Source: Endomicrobium sp. (GTDB lineage Bacteria > Elusimicrobiota > Endomicrobiia > Endomicrobiales > Endomicrobiaceae). Taken from it: a stretch of DNA of 11,139 nt. Positions within the stretch are counted from its first letter, which is position 1. Each line of letters opens with the position of its first letter. Shown here one piece after another: positions 1 to 6,246 of the stretch. Below the pieces are notes generated by a model. It did no database searches. It saw only the letters and a program-made list of their open reading frames with translations, and was not told where the DNA came from. Position numbers and translations under genes: made by a program. Location: NCBI GenBank assembly GCA_031273645.1, contig JAISRM010000137.1, positions 1-11,139 on the forward strand. Reading direction: 5' to 3'.

Positions 1-676
1 TTTCCTGAAAATCAATATTTATTTTTTCCAAAGCTTCAAGCGTTGAGCTGTCGTTTCTTCCTATTACTTTAAGAAGCGCCGACGAAACGCTTTCAATATT
101 TCTTAAAGCTTTCTTTAAATCGTAATTTGCCATTTCAACGTCGGCTTCAACTCTTTCAAGAGAACCTATGTCAACATTTCCGGAATTATATTTCAGTTTT
201 ATCATATCTCTGTTTTCTTTTCTTCTTTCATATATTTGCTTTGAAAGCTCTACGGTTTCGCACGCCCACATAAGATTTATATATGCCAAAGCCCCCTCAT
301 AAACTATGTCGGAAACAGTTCTGATATAAGAAATTTCCGCAGCTTTAAGCTCAGCCGCTTTTTGCTTTACATCGTTATAAGTTTCAAACCCTGAAAAAAC
401 TGAAAGAGAAGAGTTTAAACCGTAAGAGTTGTTTCTTGTAAAATTATCCTGCCCTCCGCTTTGCGAAGTTGAACCGGTTAAAGAAACATTGGGGAAAAAA
501 CCGCTTAAAGAGCGGTTGTAGGCTTGTTTTGCATTTTCAAGTTTAAAATGCGCGGTTTTAATGAGAGGATTATTTTCTTTTGAAAGGCGTTCTATTGTTT
601 CCCAATTTATTTGTTCGCTAAAAACGGGACAAGCAAAGAGAAAAGCCGAAAAGAATAACAAAATAAATTTTTTCAT
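1..676 (-). CDS. TolC-family outer-membrane efflux protein, N-terminal part
   Basis: The gene runs off the left edge of the window, so only about 225 N-terminal residues are visible; complete family members are usually over 400. Reading leftward from ATG at 676, the protein begins MKKFILLFFSAFLFA, a signal peptide with candidate cleavage after VFS (residue 20). A Cys at residue 16 preceded by LFA makes lipoprotein processing a weaker alternative. The mature part has the typical TolC start (NPLIKTAHFKLENAKQAYNR, then FFPNVSLTGS), followed by long amphipathic helical segments and the GNVDIGSLERVEADVE region. TolC proteins form trimeric outer-membrane channels for tripartite efflux pumps or type I secretion. 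Partner genes would lie to the left, outside the window. No clear Shine-Dalgarno precedes the ATG. The gene is divergent from the beta-barrel gene at 874. The family call is firm; the substrate is unknown. Confidence 0.87.
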   Translation of the reverse strand, partial: MKKFILLFFSAFLFACPVFSEQINWETIERLSKENNPLIKTAHFKLENAKQAYNRSLSGFFPNVSLTGSTSQSGGQDNFTRNNSYGLNSSLSVFSGFETYNDVKQKAAELKAAEISYIRTVSDIVYEGALAYINLMWACETVELSKQIYERRKENRDMIKLKYNSGNVDIGSLERVEADVEMANYDLKKALRNIESVSSALLKVIGRNDSSTLEALEKINIDFQE

Positions 677-723
677 TTGTGATAAACGCTTTTACCCGAA
701 TATTTATTGCATTTTGTCGCTTA

Positions 724-752
724 ATGATACTTTTTTTTATCTGCAAACACAA
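724..752 (-). promoter_or_regulatory. Candidate promoter for the TolC-family gene
   Basis: On the minus strand a weak -35 (TTGTGT, 752-747) is followed by a 17-nt spacer and TATCAT (729-724), five of six matches to the -10 consensus. This would give a 5' leader of roughly 40 nt before the ATG at 676. The -35 is poor, so this is only the best candidate seen. Confidence 0.3.
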
Positions 753-771
753 TAATTTTTATTATAAACAT

Positions 772-800
772 TTGACAAGCGTATAGCGTAATGGTATAAT
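772..800 (+). promoter_or_regulatory. Consensus sigma-70 promoter with extended -10
   Basis: TTGACA (772-777), a 17-nt spacer and TATAAT (795-800) match both hexamers of the housekeeping promoter perfectly. TGG just before the -10 supplies the extended TGN motif. Transcription should begin near 805-807 and read into the beta-barrel gene at 874. A promoter this close to consensus suggests strong constitutive expression, as expected for an abundant envelope protein. Confidence 0.85.
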
Positions 801-804
801 TCCC

Positions 805-840
805 AAGCATTCAATAAATTATTTTTATAAACGAATGCTT
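805..840 (+). promoter_or_regulatory. 5'-end stem-loop in the leader of the beta-barrel gene
   Basis: AAGCATTC (805-812) and GAATGCTT (833-840) are perfect 8-nt inverted repeats separated by 20 AT-rich nucleotides. The left arm coincides with the predicted transcription start, so the mRNA would begin with a stem, as in the stabilising leader of enterobacterial ompA. It could instead be a DNA operator at +1. The repeat is seen; the role is inferred. Confidence 0.45.
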
Positions 841-873
841 TACAGCAGTTAAACTAATTGAGGAGGGACAGTG

Positions 874-1485
874 ATGAAATTTTTTCGTTTTAATCTCGTT
901 TTGGCTGTGTTGGCTGTAATGTTTGTGTCGGGAGCGGCTTTTGCCGAGTTCAATTTGAGGACCAGTTTTGATTTTTCGGGAAACATTGAGTCAAAATCAC
1001 CGGGGTACAGCTACTATAATCATTCTGAAGATATCAATCCGTCCGCTACTATTTCCGGCGAGTACATCAGAAGCGTTGTAGGGCAGTATCTTAAAATTGG
1101 CGGCGGTTTTGAATTTATGATTCCAAAATTTAGAGACGTGGATAGTTACTCTTCTTATCATAATGACGCTATCTTTTTCCTGCCTCTTTATTTATCATTA
1201 CAGACAAACCCTGTACAACCCGTTCCGGAATTGTTTTTCAGATTAAACTTGGGCTATAATATTTTCTTTTATGATGATTCCGTAGGAAGCGCATGGGATC
1301 AAAAAGGCGGACTTTATTATGCTTTTGTAACCGGCTGGGAATTTCCTTTTGGTTTATTTGTTGATTTGACATATGCATTTTATAATGCGTCTTTAGAGAG
1401 CTCAAGGTATATTAACGAATATGATATAACCTATTCAAGAGTTGCCGTTGGCGTAGGATATAAATTCGGCAGACCGAGAAATTAA
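874..1485 (+). CDS. Small outer-membrane beta-barrel protein
   Basis: The 203-residue product has an N-terminal signal peptide (basic MKFFR, hydrophobic core, cleavage likely after AFA at residue 24). The mature chain has alternating polar and aromatic/hydrophobic strands with many Tyr, Phe and Gly, and the last strand is RVAVGVGYKF. This fits an eight-strand outer-membrane barrel of about 180 residues. The start was placed at ATG 874 because AGGAGG (861-866) lies 7 nt upstream; an in-frame GTG at 871 is too close to that site. The gene is monocistronic, between a consensus promoter (772-800) and a strong terminator (1504-1543). Function is not recognisable beyond the fold; a structural or small-porin role is inferred. 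Confidence 0.85.
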   Translation: MKFFRFNLVLAVLAVMFVSGAAFAEFNLRTSFDFSGNIESKSPGYSYYNHSEDINPSATISGEYIRSVVGQYLKIGGGFEFMIPKFRDVDSYSSYHNDAIFFLPLYLSLQTNPVQPVPELFFRLNLGYNIFFYDDSVGSAWDQKGGLYYAFVTGWEFPFGLFVDLTYAFYNASLESSRYINEYDITYSRVAVGVGYKFGRPRN

Positions 1486-1503
1486 GATTTTTTATTAACA
1501 GAC

Positions 1504-1543
1504 AAAAAACCGGCGGGCGCTTATAAACGTCTGCCGGTTTTTT
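1504..1543 (+). terminator. Rho-independent terminator of the beta-barrel gene
   Basis: A GC-rich stem pairs 1510-1519 with 1528-1537 (CCGGC with GCCGG at its base and two G-U pairs higher up), with an 8-nt loop. It is preceded by six A and followed by six T. It lies 18 nt after the stop codon at 1485. Confidence 0.88.
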
Positions 1544-1570
1544 GCTTTTTCAGACAGGATTTGATATAAA
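1542..1570 (+). promoter_or_regulatory. Candidate promoter for the DUF116 pair
   Basis: TTGCTT (1542-1547), a 17-nt spacer and TATAAA (1565-1570) preceded by TGA form a reasonable extended -10 promoter embedded in the T-tract side of the preceding terminator. The predicted start of transcription (about 1576-1578) falls at the ATG at 1579, which would make the mRNA leaderless. This agrees with the lack of any Shine-Dalgarno before that ATG. Confidence 0.45.
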
Positions 1571-1578
1571 TATTTATC

Positions 1579-2058
1579 ATGCAATTGTTAAAATTTTTCA
1601 AAAGAAGCAAAGAAGAAAAGGATCTGCTCTATATAAAAAAGAAAAACAAAGAATTCCGCAAAAAGTTTGCCGCAACCTCTTTCAAAGACCGCATAGTCCT
1701 TGCTCCCCGCTGTATGAGAAACCTTTCGGTTTGCGCCGCCATAGAAGAAGGTCCTTATTTTATCTGTCAAAACTGCGGCGCTTGCACAATAGGAAAAATA
1801 GAGTCCCTTATGAAAGAACTCGGTTACGGCAGCCTTTATGTATTAAAAGGCGGAAGCGCCGTGCCGAAAATCATAAAAGAGCAAAAACCCAAAGCCGTAG
1901 TAGGCATTGCCTGCTGCGTTGAAGCCGAACCTTTATTTAAAATAAGCGAAGATGAAAACGTAGTCACGCAGTTTGTCCTGCTGTTAAAAGACGGCTGCGC
2001 AAATACCGACGCGGATATAGAGAAAATAAAAGAAGTTTTAATTATGACAACTGCATAA
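1579..2058 (+). CDS. DUF116 family cysteine-rich protein, copy 1
   Basis: The 159-residue protein has a Lys-rich N-terminus (residues 1-35) and then a DUF116-type core. Core features are APRCMRN with C45 and C52, the cluster C63-x2-C66-x2-C69 in ICQNCGACTIGKI, a LKGGSAVPKI segment, VVGIACC (C112, C113), and KDGCANTDAD with C140 near the end. The Cys pattern suggests an iron-sulfur or zinc site; the biochemical function of the family is not known to me. Many DUF116 proteins are longer and carry N-terminal membrane helices; this one has none and should be cytosolic. No Shine-Dalgarno is visible upstream. A closely related second copy follows 42 nt downstream, then a DEAD-box helicase with no terminator between, so the three may be co-transcribed. 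Confidence 0.88.
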   Translation: MQLLKFFKRSKEEKDLLYIKKKNKEFRKKFAATSFKDRIVLAPRCMRNLSVCAAIEEGPYFICQNCGACTIGKIESLMKELGYGSLYVLKGGSAVPKIIKEQKPKAVVGIACCVEAEPLFKISEDENVVTQFVLLLKDGCANTDADIEKIKEVLIMTTA

Positions 2059-2100
2059 AACGCGTTGAAAACGCAAACGCGAACGCAAATAGGCAAATAT

Positions 2101-2577
2101 ATGAAAATTTGCAAAAAAAATAAAAAAAGCCGGCAAGAACTATACAAAGCTTACGTTGACAAGCAAAATAAAAATCAAAAGTCAGCTTTTGCAAAGGTCC
2201 CTTTCGGCAACAGGCTTGTTTTTGCGCCGCACTGTATGAGAAATTCTGCGGTTTGCCGCGCGCAGGAAAAAGATTTTTATTTTATATGCAAAGACTGCGG
2301 CGGCTGCACGATATATAAAATAAACCGTCTTATAAAAGAGCTTGGTTACGGCGGTCTTTACGTGCTTAAAGGCGGCCGTGCCATATTAAAAATAGCAGCC
2401 GAAAAAAAACCTCAGGCGATAGTCGGCATATCCTGCTACTTTGAAGGAGAACAAGGCTTTAAAGTTATGAAAGAAACGGACATTATCGCGCAATACGTTC
2501 CGCTTATAAAAGACGGATGCCACGATACCGACGCAGACATTAGCGAAATTGAAAAAATATTAAAACAGAAAGAATAA
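2101..2577 (+). CDS. DUF116 family cysteine-rich protein, copy 2
   Basis: This 158-residue protein is a tandem paralogue of the gene at 1579. With the start at ATG 2101 the two align without gaps: C45, C52, C63, C66, C69, C112 and C140 fall at identical positions. By hand count about 64 of 112 residues (35-146) are identical, whereas the Lys-rich N-termini have diverged. That register is the reason for preferring 2101 over an in-frame TTG at 2065. The main differences are C113 replaced by Tyr, an extra Cys at residue 4, and EGEQG for EAEPL after C112. The ribosome binding site is weak (AGG 8 nt before the ATG). Function is unknown; conservation of the Cys set in both copies argues that both are active. 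Confidence 0.87.
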   Translation: MKICKKNKKSRQELYKAYVDKQNKNQKSAFAKVPFGNRLVFAPHCMRNSAVCRAQEKDFYFICKDCGGCTIYKINRLIKELGYGGLYVLKGGRAILKIAAEKKPQAIVGISCYFEGEQGFKVMKETDIIAQYVPLIKDGCHDTDADISEIEKILKQKE

Positions 2578-2606
2578 AAATATTTAAATTTTTAATTCTT
2601 AATTCT

Positions 2607-2627
2607 AAAAAGGAGGGGCTTTGCCCC
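2607..2627 (+). promoter_or_regulatory. Ribosome binding site with embedded start-proximal hairpin for deaD
   Basis: AAAAAGGAGG (2607-2616) is a strong Shine-Dalgarno, but it lies 11 nt from the ATG at 2628, longer than usual. The gap is GGGGC-TTT-GCCCC (2615-2627), a perfect 5-bp stem with 3-nt loop directly against the start codon and sharing the last two G of the Shine-Dalgarno. Folding would either shorten the effective spacing or partly occlude the site. Control of translation is inferred. Confidence 0.5.
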
Positions 2628-4307
2628 ATGAAAACGTTAAAATTTACAGAACTCGGATTATCAAACGAAATACTTAAGGCGGTTACGGATATGGGCTTTG
2701 AAGAAGCTACGCCCATACAGTCTTTATCAATACCTAAAGTGATGACAGGCATAGACATTATAGGCCAAGCTCAGACGGGAACAGGCAAAACGGCGGCTTT
2801 CGGCATACCTTTGCTTGAAAAAATCGACTCCAAAAACAAACATGTGCAGGCGATAATTTTATGCCCTACAAGAGAACTTGCGATACAGGTGTCCGAAGAG
2901 CTGAAAAATCTTTCAAAGTATAAAAGAGGCATAAACATTATTCCGGTTTACGGCGGTCAGCCCATTCAAAGACAAATGCTTGCGCTTTCAAAAGGCGCGC
3001 AAATAATTATAGGAACGCCCGGCAGAGTTATAGACCATCTTGAAAGAAAAACTTTAAAGCTCGATTTGGCTTCAACTATAGTTTTAGACGAAGCCGACGA
3101 AATGCTCGACATGGGTTTTAGAGACGACATAGAACTTATTTTAAAAAGCATGCCTGAAGAAAGACAAACCGTATTTTTTTCCGCGACAATGCCCAAAGAA
3201 TTTTTGTTCCTTACAAAAAAATACCAGAAACACCCCGAAACAATTAAAGTGGTAAACGAAAAACTTACCGTTCCGCTGATAGAACAATATTATTTTGACA
3301 TCAGAGAACACCAAAAACTTGAAGCTCTTACAAGATGCCTTGACATGTACGACCCGAAACTTTCGCTCGTATTTTGCAATACGAAAAAAAGAGTCGATGA
3401 AATTGCGGCTTCCCTTCAGGCGCGTGGATATTCCGCCGACGCCATACACGGCGATATGAACCAGCCGCAAAGAGACAGAGTGATGTCAAAATTCAGAACC
3501 GGTTCAATAGAAATTTTAATAGCCACAGACGTCGCCGCAAGAGGAATAGACGTTGACGACATAGAGATGGTTTTCAATTTTGACGTACCAAAAGACGACG
3601 AAGATTACGTTCACCGCATAGGCAGGACCGGCAGAGCGGGCAGAGCGGGCAAGGCTTACAGTTTTGTATCGGGCAAAGATATTTACAAGCTGAGAGATAT
3701 TCAAAGATACACAAAAGCCAATATAAAAAGGACGCAGGTCCCTTCGCTTGCCGACGTTGAAAATGTTAAAATTACGATCACGCTTGAGAAAATAAAAGAC
3801 GTTTTAAAAGAAAAAGACAATGAAAAATACGCCCAAATGGCCGAATTGCTTATTTCAGAAGACATCACTTCTTTAGACGTCGCGGCGGCTCTTTTAAAAA
3901 TGATGTTTGCTTCCGACAAAAAAGAGCAGGAAGAAAAAAAGGCGGACTCTTTTGCAAACGCCCCGCGCTATGAAAATACCGGAGCAAGAGAACGCGGCAT
4001 GACGAGACTGTTTATAAACATCGGCAAAAAAGATAACGTAAGAGCGGGAGACTTCGTAGGAGCCATCGCCGGAGAAACAGGTCTTGACGGAAATCTCATA
4101 GGAAATATTAAAATTTTAGAATCTTTCTCTTTTGTCGAAGTTCCCCAAGAGCACGCCGACAATGTTATTAACGCGTTAAACTCAAGCAATATAAAAGGCA
4201 AAAGAGTTTCCGTAGAACCGGCAAAAGAAAACGCCGAAGGCTCTAAACTCGACACAAGACCAAAACCTTTCAGATTCAAAAAACGCGACAACCGAATAAA
4301 AAACTAA
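2628..4307 (+). CDS. deaD: DEAD-box ATP-dependent RNA helicase (DeaD/CsdA type)
   Basis: The 559-residue protein contains the full set of DEAD-box motifs in order: Q motif (F6 and TPIQ, 28-31), Walker A AQTGTGKT (48-55), PTRELA (80-85), GG (109-110), TPGR (130-133), DEAD (154-157), SAT (185-187), LVFCNTK, ATDVAARGID, and HRIGRTGR from residue 329. After a charged linker, residues 458 to about 535 (starting MTRLFINIGKK) match the RRM-like DbpA/CsdA RNA-binding domain, followed by a basic tail. Such enzymes unwind short RNA duplexes during ribosome assembly, mRNA turnover and cold adaptation. Length is between E. coli DbpA and CsdA; one RNA-binding domain is present, as in both. The gene follows two DUF116 genes by 50 nt with no terminator between and ends at a repeat-derived terminator (4335-4370). 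The family call is firm; deaD is the closest symbol. Confidence 0.95.
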   Translation: MKTLKFTELGLSNEILKAVTDMGFEEATPIQSLSIPKVMTGIDIIGQAQTGTGKTAAFGIPLLEKIDSKNKHVQAIILCPTRELAIQVSEELKNLSKYKRGINIIPVYGGQPIQRQMLALSKGAQIIIGTPGRVIDHLERKTLKLDLASTIVLDEADEMLDMGFRDDIELILKSMPEERQTVFFSATMPKEFLFLTKKYQKHPETIKVVNEKLTVPLIEQYYFDIREHQKLEALTRCLDMYDPKLSLVFCNTKKRVDEIAASLQARGYSADAIHGDMNQPQRDRVMSKFRTGSIEILIATDVAARGIDVDDIEMVFNFDVPKDDEDYVHRIGRTGRAGRAGKAYSFVSGKDIYKLRDIQRYTKANIKRTQVPSLADVENVKITITLEKIKDVLKEKDNEKYAQMAELLISEDITSLDVAAALLKMMFASDKKEQEEKKADSFANAPRYENTGARERGMTRLFINIGKKDNVRAGDFVGAIAGETGLDGNLIGNIKILESFSFVEVPQEHADNVINALNSSNIKGKRVSVEPAKENAEGSKLDTRPKPFRFKKRDNRIKN

Positions 4308-4334
4308 TTGCGCCCCGCCGCTAAAAACTTTCGC

Positions 4335-4370
4335 AAACAGACGAAGTCTGCAGACTTCGTCTGTTTTTTT
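4335..4370 (+). terminator. deaD terminator built from two repeat hairpins
   Basis: A perfect 16-bp palindromic arm pair (4335-4350 with 4351-4366) is followed by a run of seven T (4364-4370). Each arm is itself a copy of the dispersed 13-nt hairpin: CAGACGAAGTCTG at 4338-4350 and CAGACTTCGTCTG at 4351-4363. The RNA could fold as one long stem or two small hairpins. The position 28 nt after the deaD stop and the T-run support intrinsic termination. Confidence 0.8.
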
Positions 4371-4373
4371 GTC

Positions 4374-4441
4374 ATTGCCATGTTTTTAATATTTGTTCTT
4401 CCTAAGCAGCCTGCGCCCGAGTGTCTTTATCGGGTGGAAAT
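4374..4441 (-). repeat. 68-bp element, copy 1
   Basis: The unit spans 68 bp between degenerate arms (ATTGCC at left, GGAAAT at right) of the ATTCCC-N8-GGGAAT repeat. The interior holds TTTTTAATATTTGTTCTTCC, GCAGCCTGCGCCCGA and a TTTATCGGG segment that forms a CCCGA/TCGGG stem. Full copies of the same length lie at 8310-8377 (opposite orientation) and 10930-10997. The strand given takes the 8310 copy as plus. Confidence 0.8.
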
Positions 4442-4505
4442 CCAAGTTTGCTAAAAAATTCTCTCAGACAGCCTTCGGCCGTTTTATAAAAACAGACGCA
4501 GTCTG

Positions 4506-4570
4506 AAAAGAAATAATGTTAGAAACTGTATTAATAATAAAAATGGATTCCCGTTTTCACGGGAATGACA
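4506..4570 (+). repeat. 65-bp AT-rich element, copy 1
   Basis: This starts AAAAGAAATAATGTTAGAAA, continues AT-rich and ends in ATGG plus the ATTCCC-N8-GGGAAT repeat and GACA. It is nearly identical to 4815-4879 and closely related to 8485-8550, 11050-11113 and the interrupted copy from 8268. It is directly preceded by the hairpin CAGACGCAGTCTG (4493-4505), the same junction as at 8472-8485. Confidence 0.85.
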
Positions 4571-4814
4571 GCGGCGGCTATTCCCATTTTCATGGGAACA
4601 GATACAAACAAAACAGACGCTGCCTGTGTTCCATAAAACAGGCGAAGCCTGTCGTCAGTTTGTCATTCCCATTTTCATGGGAATGACAGGCACAAACAAA
4701 ACAGACACCATCCGTGTTTCATAAAACAGGCGAAGCCTGTCGTCTTTAAGTTTGTCATTCTCGCGAAAGCGGGAATCCACGTTTACTAAAAAATTCTTTT
4801 TACATTTTGTCTTT

Positions 4815-4879
4815 AAAAGAAATAATGTTAGAAACTGTATTAATATTAAAAATGGATTCCCGTTTTCACGGGAATGACG
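4815..4879 (+). repeat. 65-bp AT-rich element, copy 2
   Basis: This second copy differs from 4506-4570 by only a few bases. Its left flank (4777-4814) matches the left flank of the copy at 11050 but lacks the 15-nt hairpin insert present there. Confidence 0.85.
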
Positions 4880-5030
4880 AATCGGACACAGTCTGTCCCG
4901 AAAGTTTTTATGCGGGTTGATTGATAAAAAACAAGCGCAGCTTGTCCCAAAAAAGCGCCGGCTTCGCCGGTTTTAATGAAATTAAATTATTAGCTTGTAG
5001 TCTGCAGTTTTCTTTTCGGCGTTGTTTTCA

Positions 5031-5049
5031 AAAAAAGCGCGCAAGCGCT
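5031..5049 (-). terminator. Terminator of the UBA-like gene
   Basis: Reading leftward, AGCGC-TTGC-GCGCT (5049-5036) is a perfect 5-bp stem with 4-nt loop followed by a run of T (A 5031-5036 on the plus strand). It overlaps the stop codon at 5048-5050, so termination is coupled tightly to the gene end. Confidence 0.65.
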
Positions 5050-5950
5050 ACCATGGCATTATTTTTTTCCACCATGGCGGGTTTTTTGTTTCAAGAACTT
5101 TAAGGGTTTTATCTTTTTTTACTTTTACGTATCCGGTTATCGAGGTTGCATAAATAAGATGTATTTCAAAATCGTCGTTGTTGGGGACGATTTTTTTTAT
5201 AGCTGCGGCAAGCGGGATCATGCTGCCGCCTTTTCTTCCGCCTATAAGATGAGCAAGGTAATGGGCTATGTCTCTTTCGTCGGTTATAAGCGATAAAACT
5301 GTATCGCCTTCAGAAAGTTTTCCGGGCGGCTTGCCGTTAGGATCTTCAAGTATTTCAACCTCAAGCTTTACAAACCCCAAATCGTAACCTGTAAATGAAG
5401 TTTTATTTTTTACGTCGTCAAAGTTCGGAAGCTTTTTAAACTGAGAAAGGCTGAGTTCTTCGCTTATTATTTCAAGGGTTACGGGTTTTGGATAGAAAAA
5501 AGCTTTTATTAAATCTTCAATTTCTTCGTAAGAAATTTTTGATATTTCTTTTACCGCCTGCTTTATGTAAAGCGTAAAATTTTCTTCGACGCTTTGAGTA
5601 TAAATTTCCATTGCGCCCGGGTCAAGACGCGCGGAAAAAATGGCTTTTTCAAAAGAAAACCAGTCCTGCGCCGCCGCAATCTCGTAAACCGAAGGGTTAT
5701 GAGACAACACTATGCTTGAACGCAAAACCTCGGCGGTTTTCATGTTTAAAGCTATTTGTATAAGCCCGTAAACGTTTTCCTGAGGGAGAATGAGTTTTAT
5801 TTTGAAAGCCGTAATAAATTTAAGCAAAATGCCTATCGTAGCAATAGCTTTTTCCGTATTGTCGCCCGACAAAGACAAAGCAAATTCAGCTTCGTTTTGT
5901 TCGCAGCCGGTTTCCGCCATTAATAATTGAATTTGATCTTTTTTCTTCAT
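5048..5950 (-). CDS. Unrecognised protein with N-terminal UBA/TS-N-like motif
   Basis: The 300-residue product has no signal peptide or clear membrane helix. Residues about 5-40 (IQLLMAETGCEQNEAEFALS, then SGDNTEKAIATIG) resemble the three-helix UBA/TS-N fold found in EF-Ts and in the NAC C-terminus: a TG turn, an acidic/Ala helix and a GDxEKAI-like ending. The remaining 260 residues show no family I recognise. They include the lactone-free, charged segment SFTGYDLGFVKLEVEI, a KGGSMIPLAAAIKKI stretch and a Trp/Lys-rich end PPWWKKIMPW. The start at 5950 is preferred because a longer frame to 6016 would take its first 22 residues from a repeat. No good Shine-Dalgarno is visible. Repeat clusters flank it on both sides, so it is probably monocistronic. 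A role in protein binding or translation would be guesswork. Confidence 0.8.
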   Translation of the reverse strand: MKKKDQIQLLMAETGCEQNEAEFALSLSGDNTEKAIATIGILLKFITAFKIKLILPQENVYGLIQIALNMKTAEVLRSSIVLSHNPSVYEIAAAQDWFSFEKAIFSARLDPGAMEIYTQSVEENFTLYIKQAVKEISKISYEEIEDLIKAFFYPKPVTLEIISEELSLSQFKKLPNFDDVKNKTSFTGYDLGFVKLEVEILEDPNGKPPGKLSEGDTVLSLITDERDIAHYLAHLIGGRKGGSMIPLAAAIKKIVPNNDDFEIHLIYATSITGYVKVKKDKTLKVLETKNPPWWKKIMPW

Positions 5951-5970
5951 AATTTTAATTGTTGACCTAT

Positions 5971-6014
5971 CCCCCGCAGCCTGCGCCCCGAGTGTTTCTA
6001 TCGGGCGGGGATAC
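5971..6014 (-). repeat. 68-bp element, partial copy 2
   Basis: GCAGCCTGCGCC followed by CCGAGTGTTTCTATCGGG and GGGGAT matches the right two-thirds of the 68-bp element in the same orientation as 4374-4441 and 10930-10997. The part containing AATATTTGTTCTTCC is missing. It stops about 20 nt before the start codon of the UBA-like gene. Confidence 0.7.
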
Positions 6015-6207
6015 ATGTTTGCCGTTAAAACCTTCCGACAGGTTATCGCGTTCTGAAATAAAAACAGATTCCCGTTTTCATGAGAGAAACCGGACTCAGT
6101 CTGCGCCGAAAGTTTTTATGCGGGTTGATGACAATCTTTGAAAATAGGAATAAAATTTCAGAGAAAAAATGGATTTCCATTTTCATTGGAATGACAGACC
6201 TTGAAAA

Positions 6208-6246
6208 ACAGACACTGTCTGTATTCCATAAAACAGACGCAGTCTG
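6208..6246 (-). terminator. Probable argJ terminator made of repeat hairpins
   Basis: Immediately after the argJ TAA, the leftward transcript contains CAGACTGCGTCTG followed by TTTTA, then the perfect palindrome ACAGACAGTGTCTGT followed by TTTTTC (extending to about 6203). Each stem is only 5-6 bp, so efficiency may be modest. Confidence 0.45.

Larger units (their letters stand above)
4371..5030. repeat. Intergenic mosaic repeat cluster 1
   Basis: This gap holds no credible gene. It consists of repeat parts found elsewhere in the window. Hairpins CAGRC-N3-GYCTG lie at 4493-4505, 4639-4651 and 4727-4739, with 5-3-5 relatives at 4932-4944 (CAAGC-GCA-GCTTG) and 4958-4970 (CCGGC-TTC-GCCGG). The dRS3-like ATTCCC-N8-GGGAAT lies at 4547-4566, 4580-4599 (last base altered), 4665-4684, 4757-4776 (one base altered, inverted, with GCGAAAGC centre) and 4856-4875. 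One 68-bp element and two AT-rich 65-bp elements are listed separately. A degenerate part of the 68-bp element lies near 4897-4922. Short peptide reading frames here are translations of repeats. Confidence 0.9.
5951..6246. repeat. Intergenic mosaic repeat cluster 2
   Basis: The gap between argJ and the UBA-like gene is made of degenerate repeats. It holds a partial 68-bp element (5971-6014), a decayed ATTCCC repeat near 6069, a decayed fragment ending in TTTTTATGCGGGTTGAT (about 6098-6128, also at 4897-4922), and a weakened dRS3-like repeat (ATTTCC with TGGAAT) near 6173-6192. Two intact hairpins, CAGACACTGTCTG (6209-6221) and CAGACGCAGTCTG (6234-6246), close it; the last touches the argJ stop codon. 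Confidence 0.8.

Noticed and set aside
871..873. GTG at 871 as the start of the beta-barrel gene.
   Set aside because: It leaves only 4 nt from AGGAGG; ATG 874 has normal 7-nt spacing and gives a standard signal peptide.
1542..1922. A 126-residue plus-strand frame overlapping the first DUF116 gene.
   Set aside because: It is a frame shadow, rich in Arg/Lys and without family features, whereas the overlapping frame is a clear DUF116 protein.
2062..2074. GCGTT-GAA-AACGC between the DUF116 genes, and AAGTT-GAA-AACTT at 7466-7478 before argJ, as further members of the 5-3-5 hairpin family.
   Set aside because: About ten perfect 5-bp stems with 3-nt loops are expected by chance in 11 kb, and these lack the CAGRC sequence and the repeat flanks.
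2065..2100. TTG at 2065 as the start of the second DUF116 gene.
   Set aside because: ATG 2101 brings both paralogues into gap-free register with matching length; the extension is a low-complexity ACGC-rich stretch.
5951..6016. A 22-residue N-terminal extension of the UBA-like gene starting at ATG 6016.
   Set aside because: Its codons come from the partial 68-bp repeat (5971-6014); the internal ATG at 5950 gives a compositionally normal protein start.
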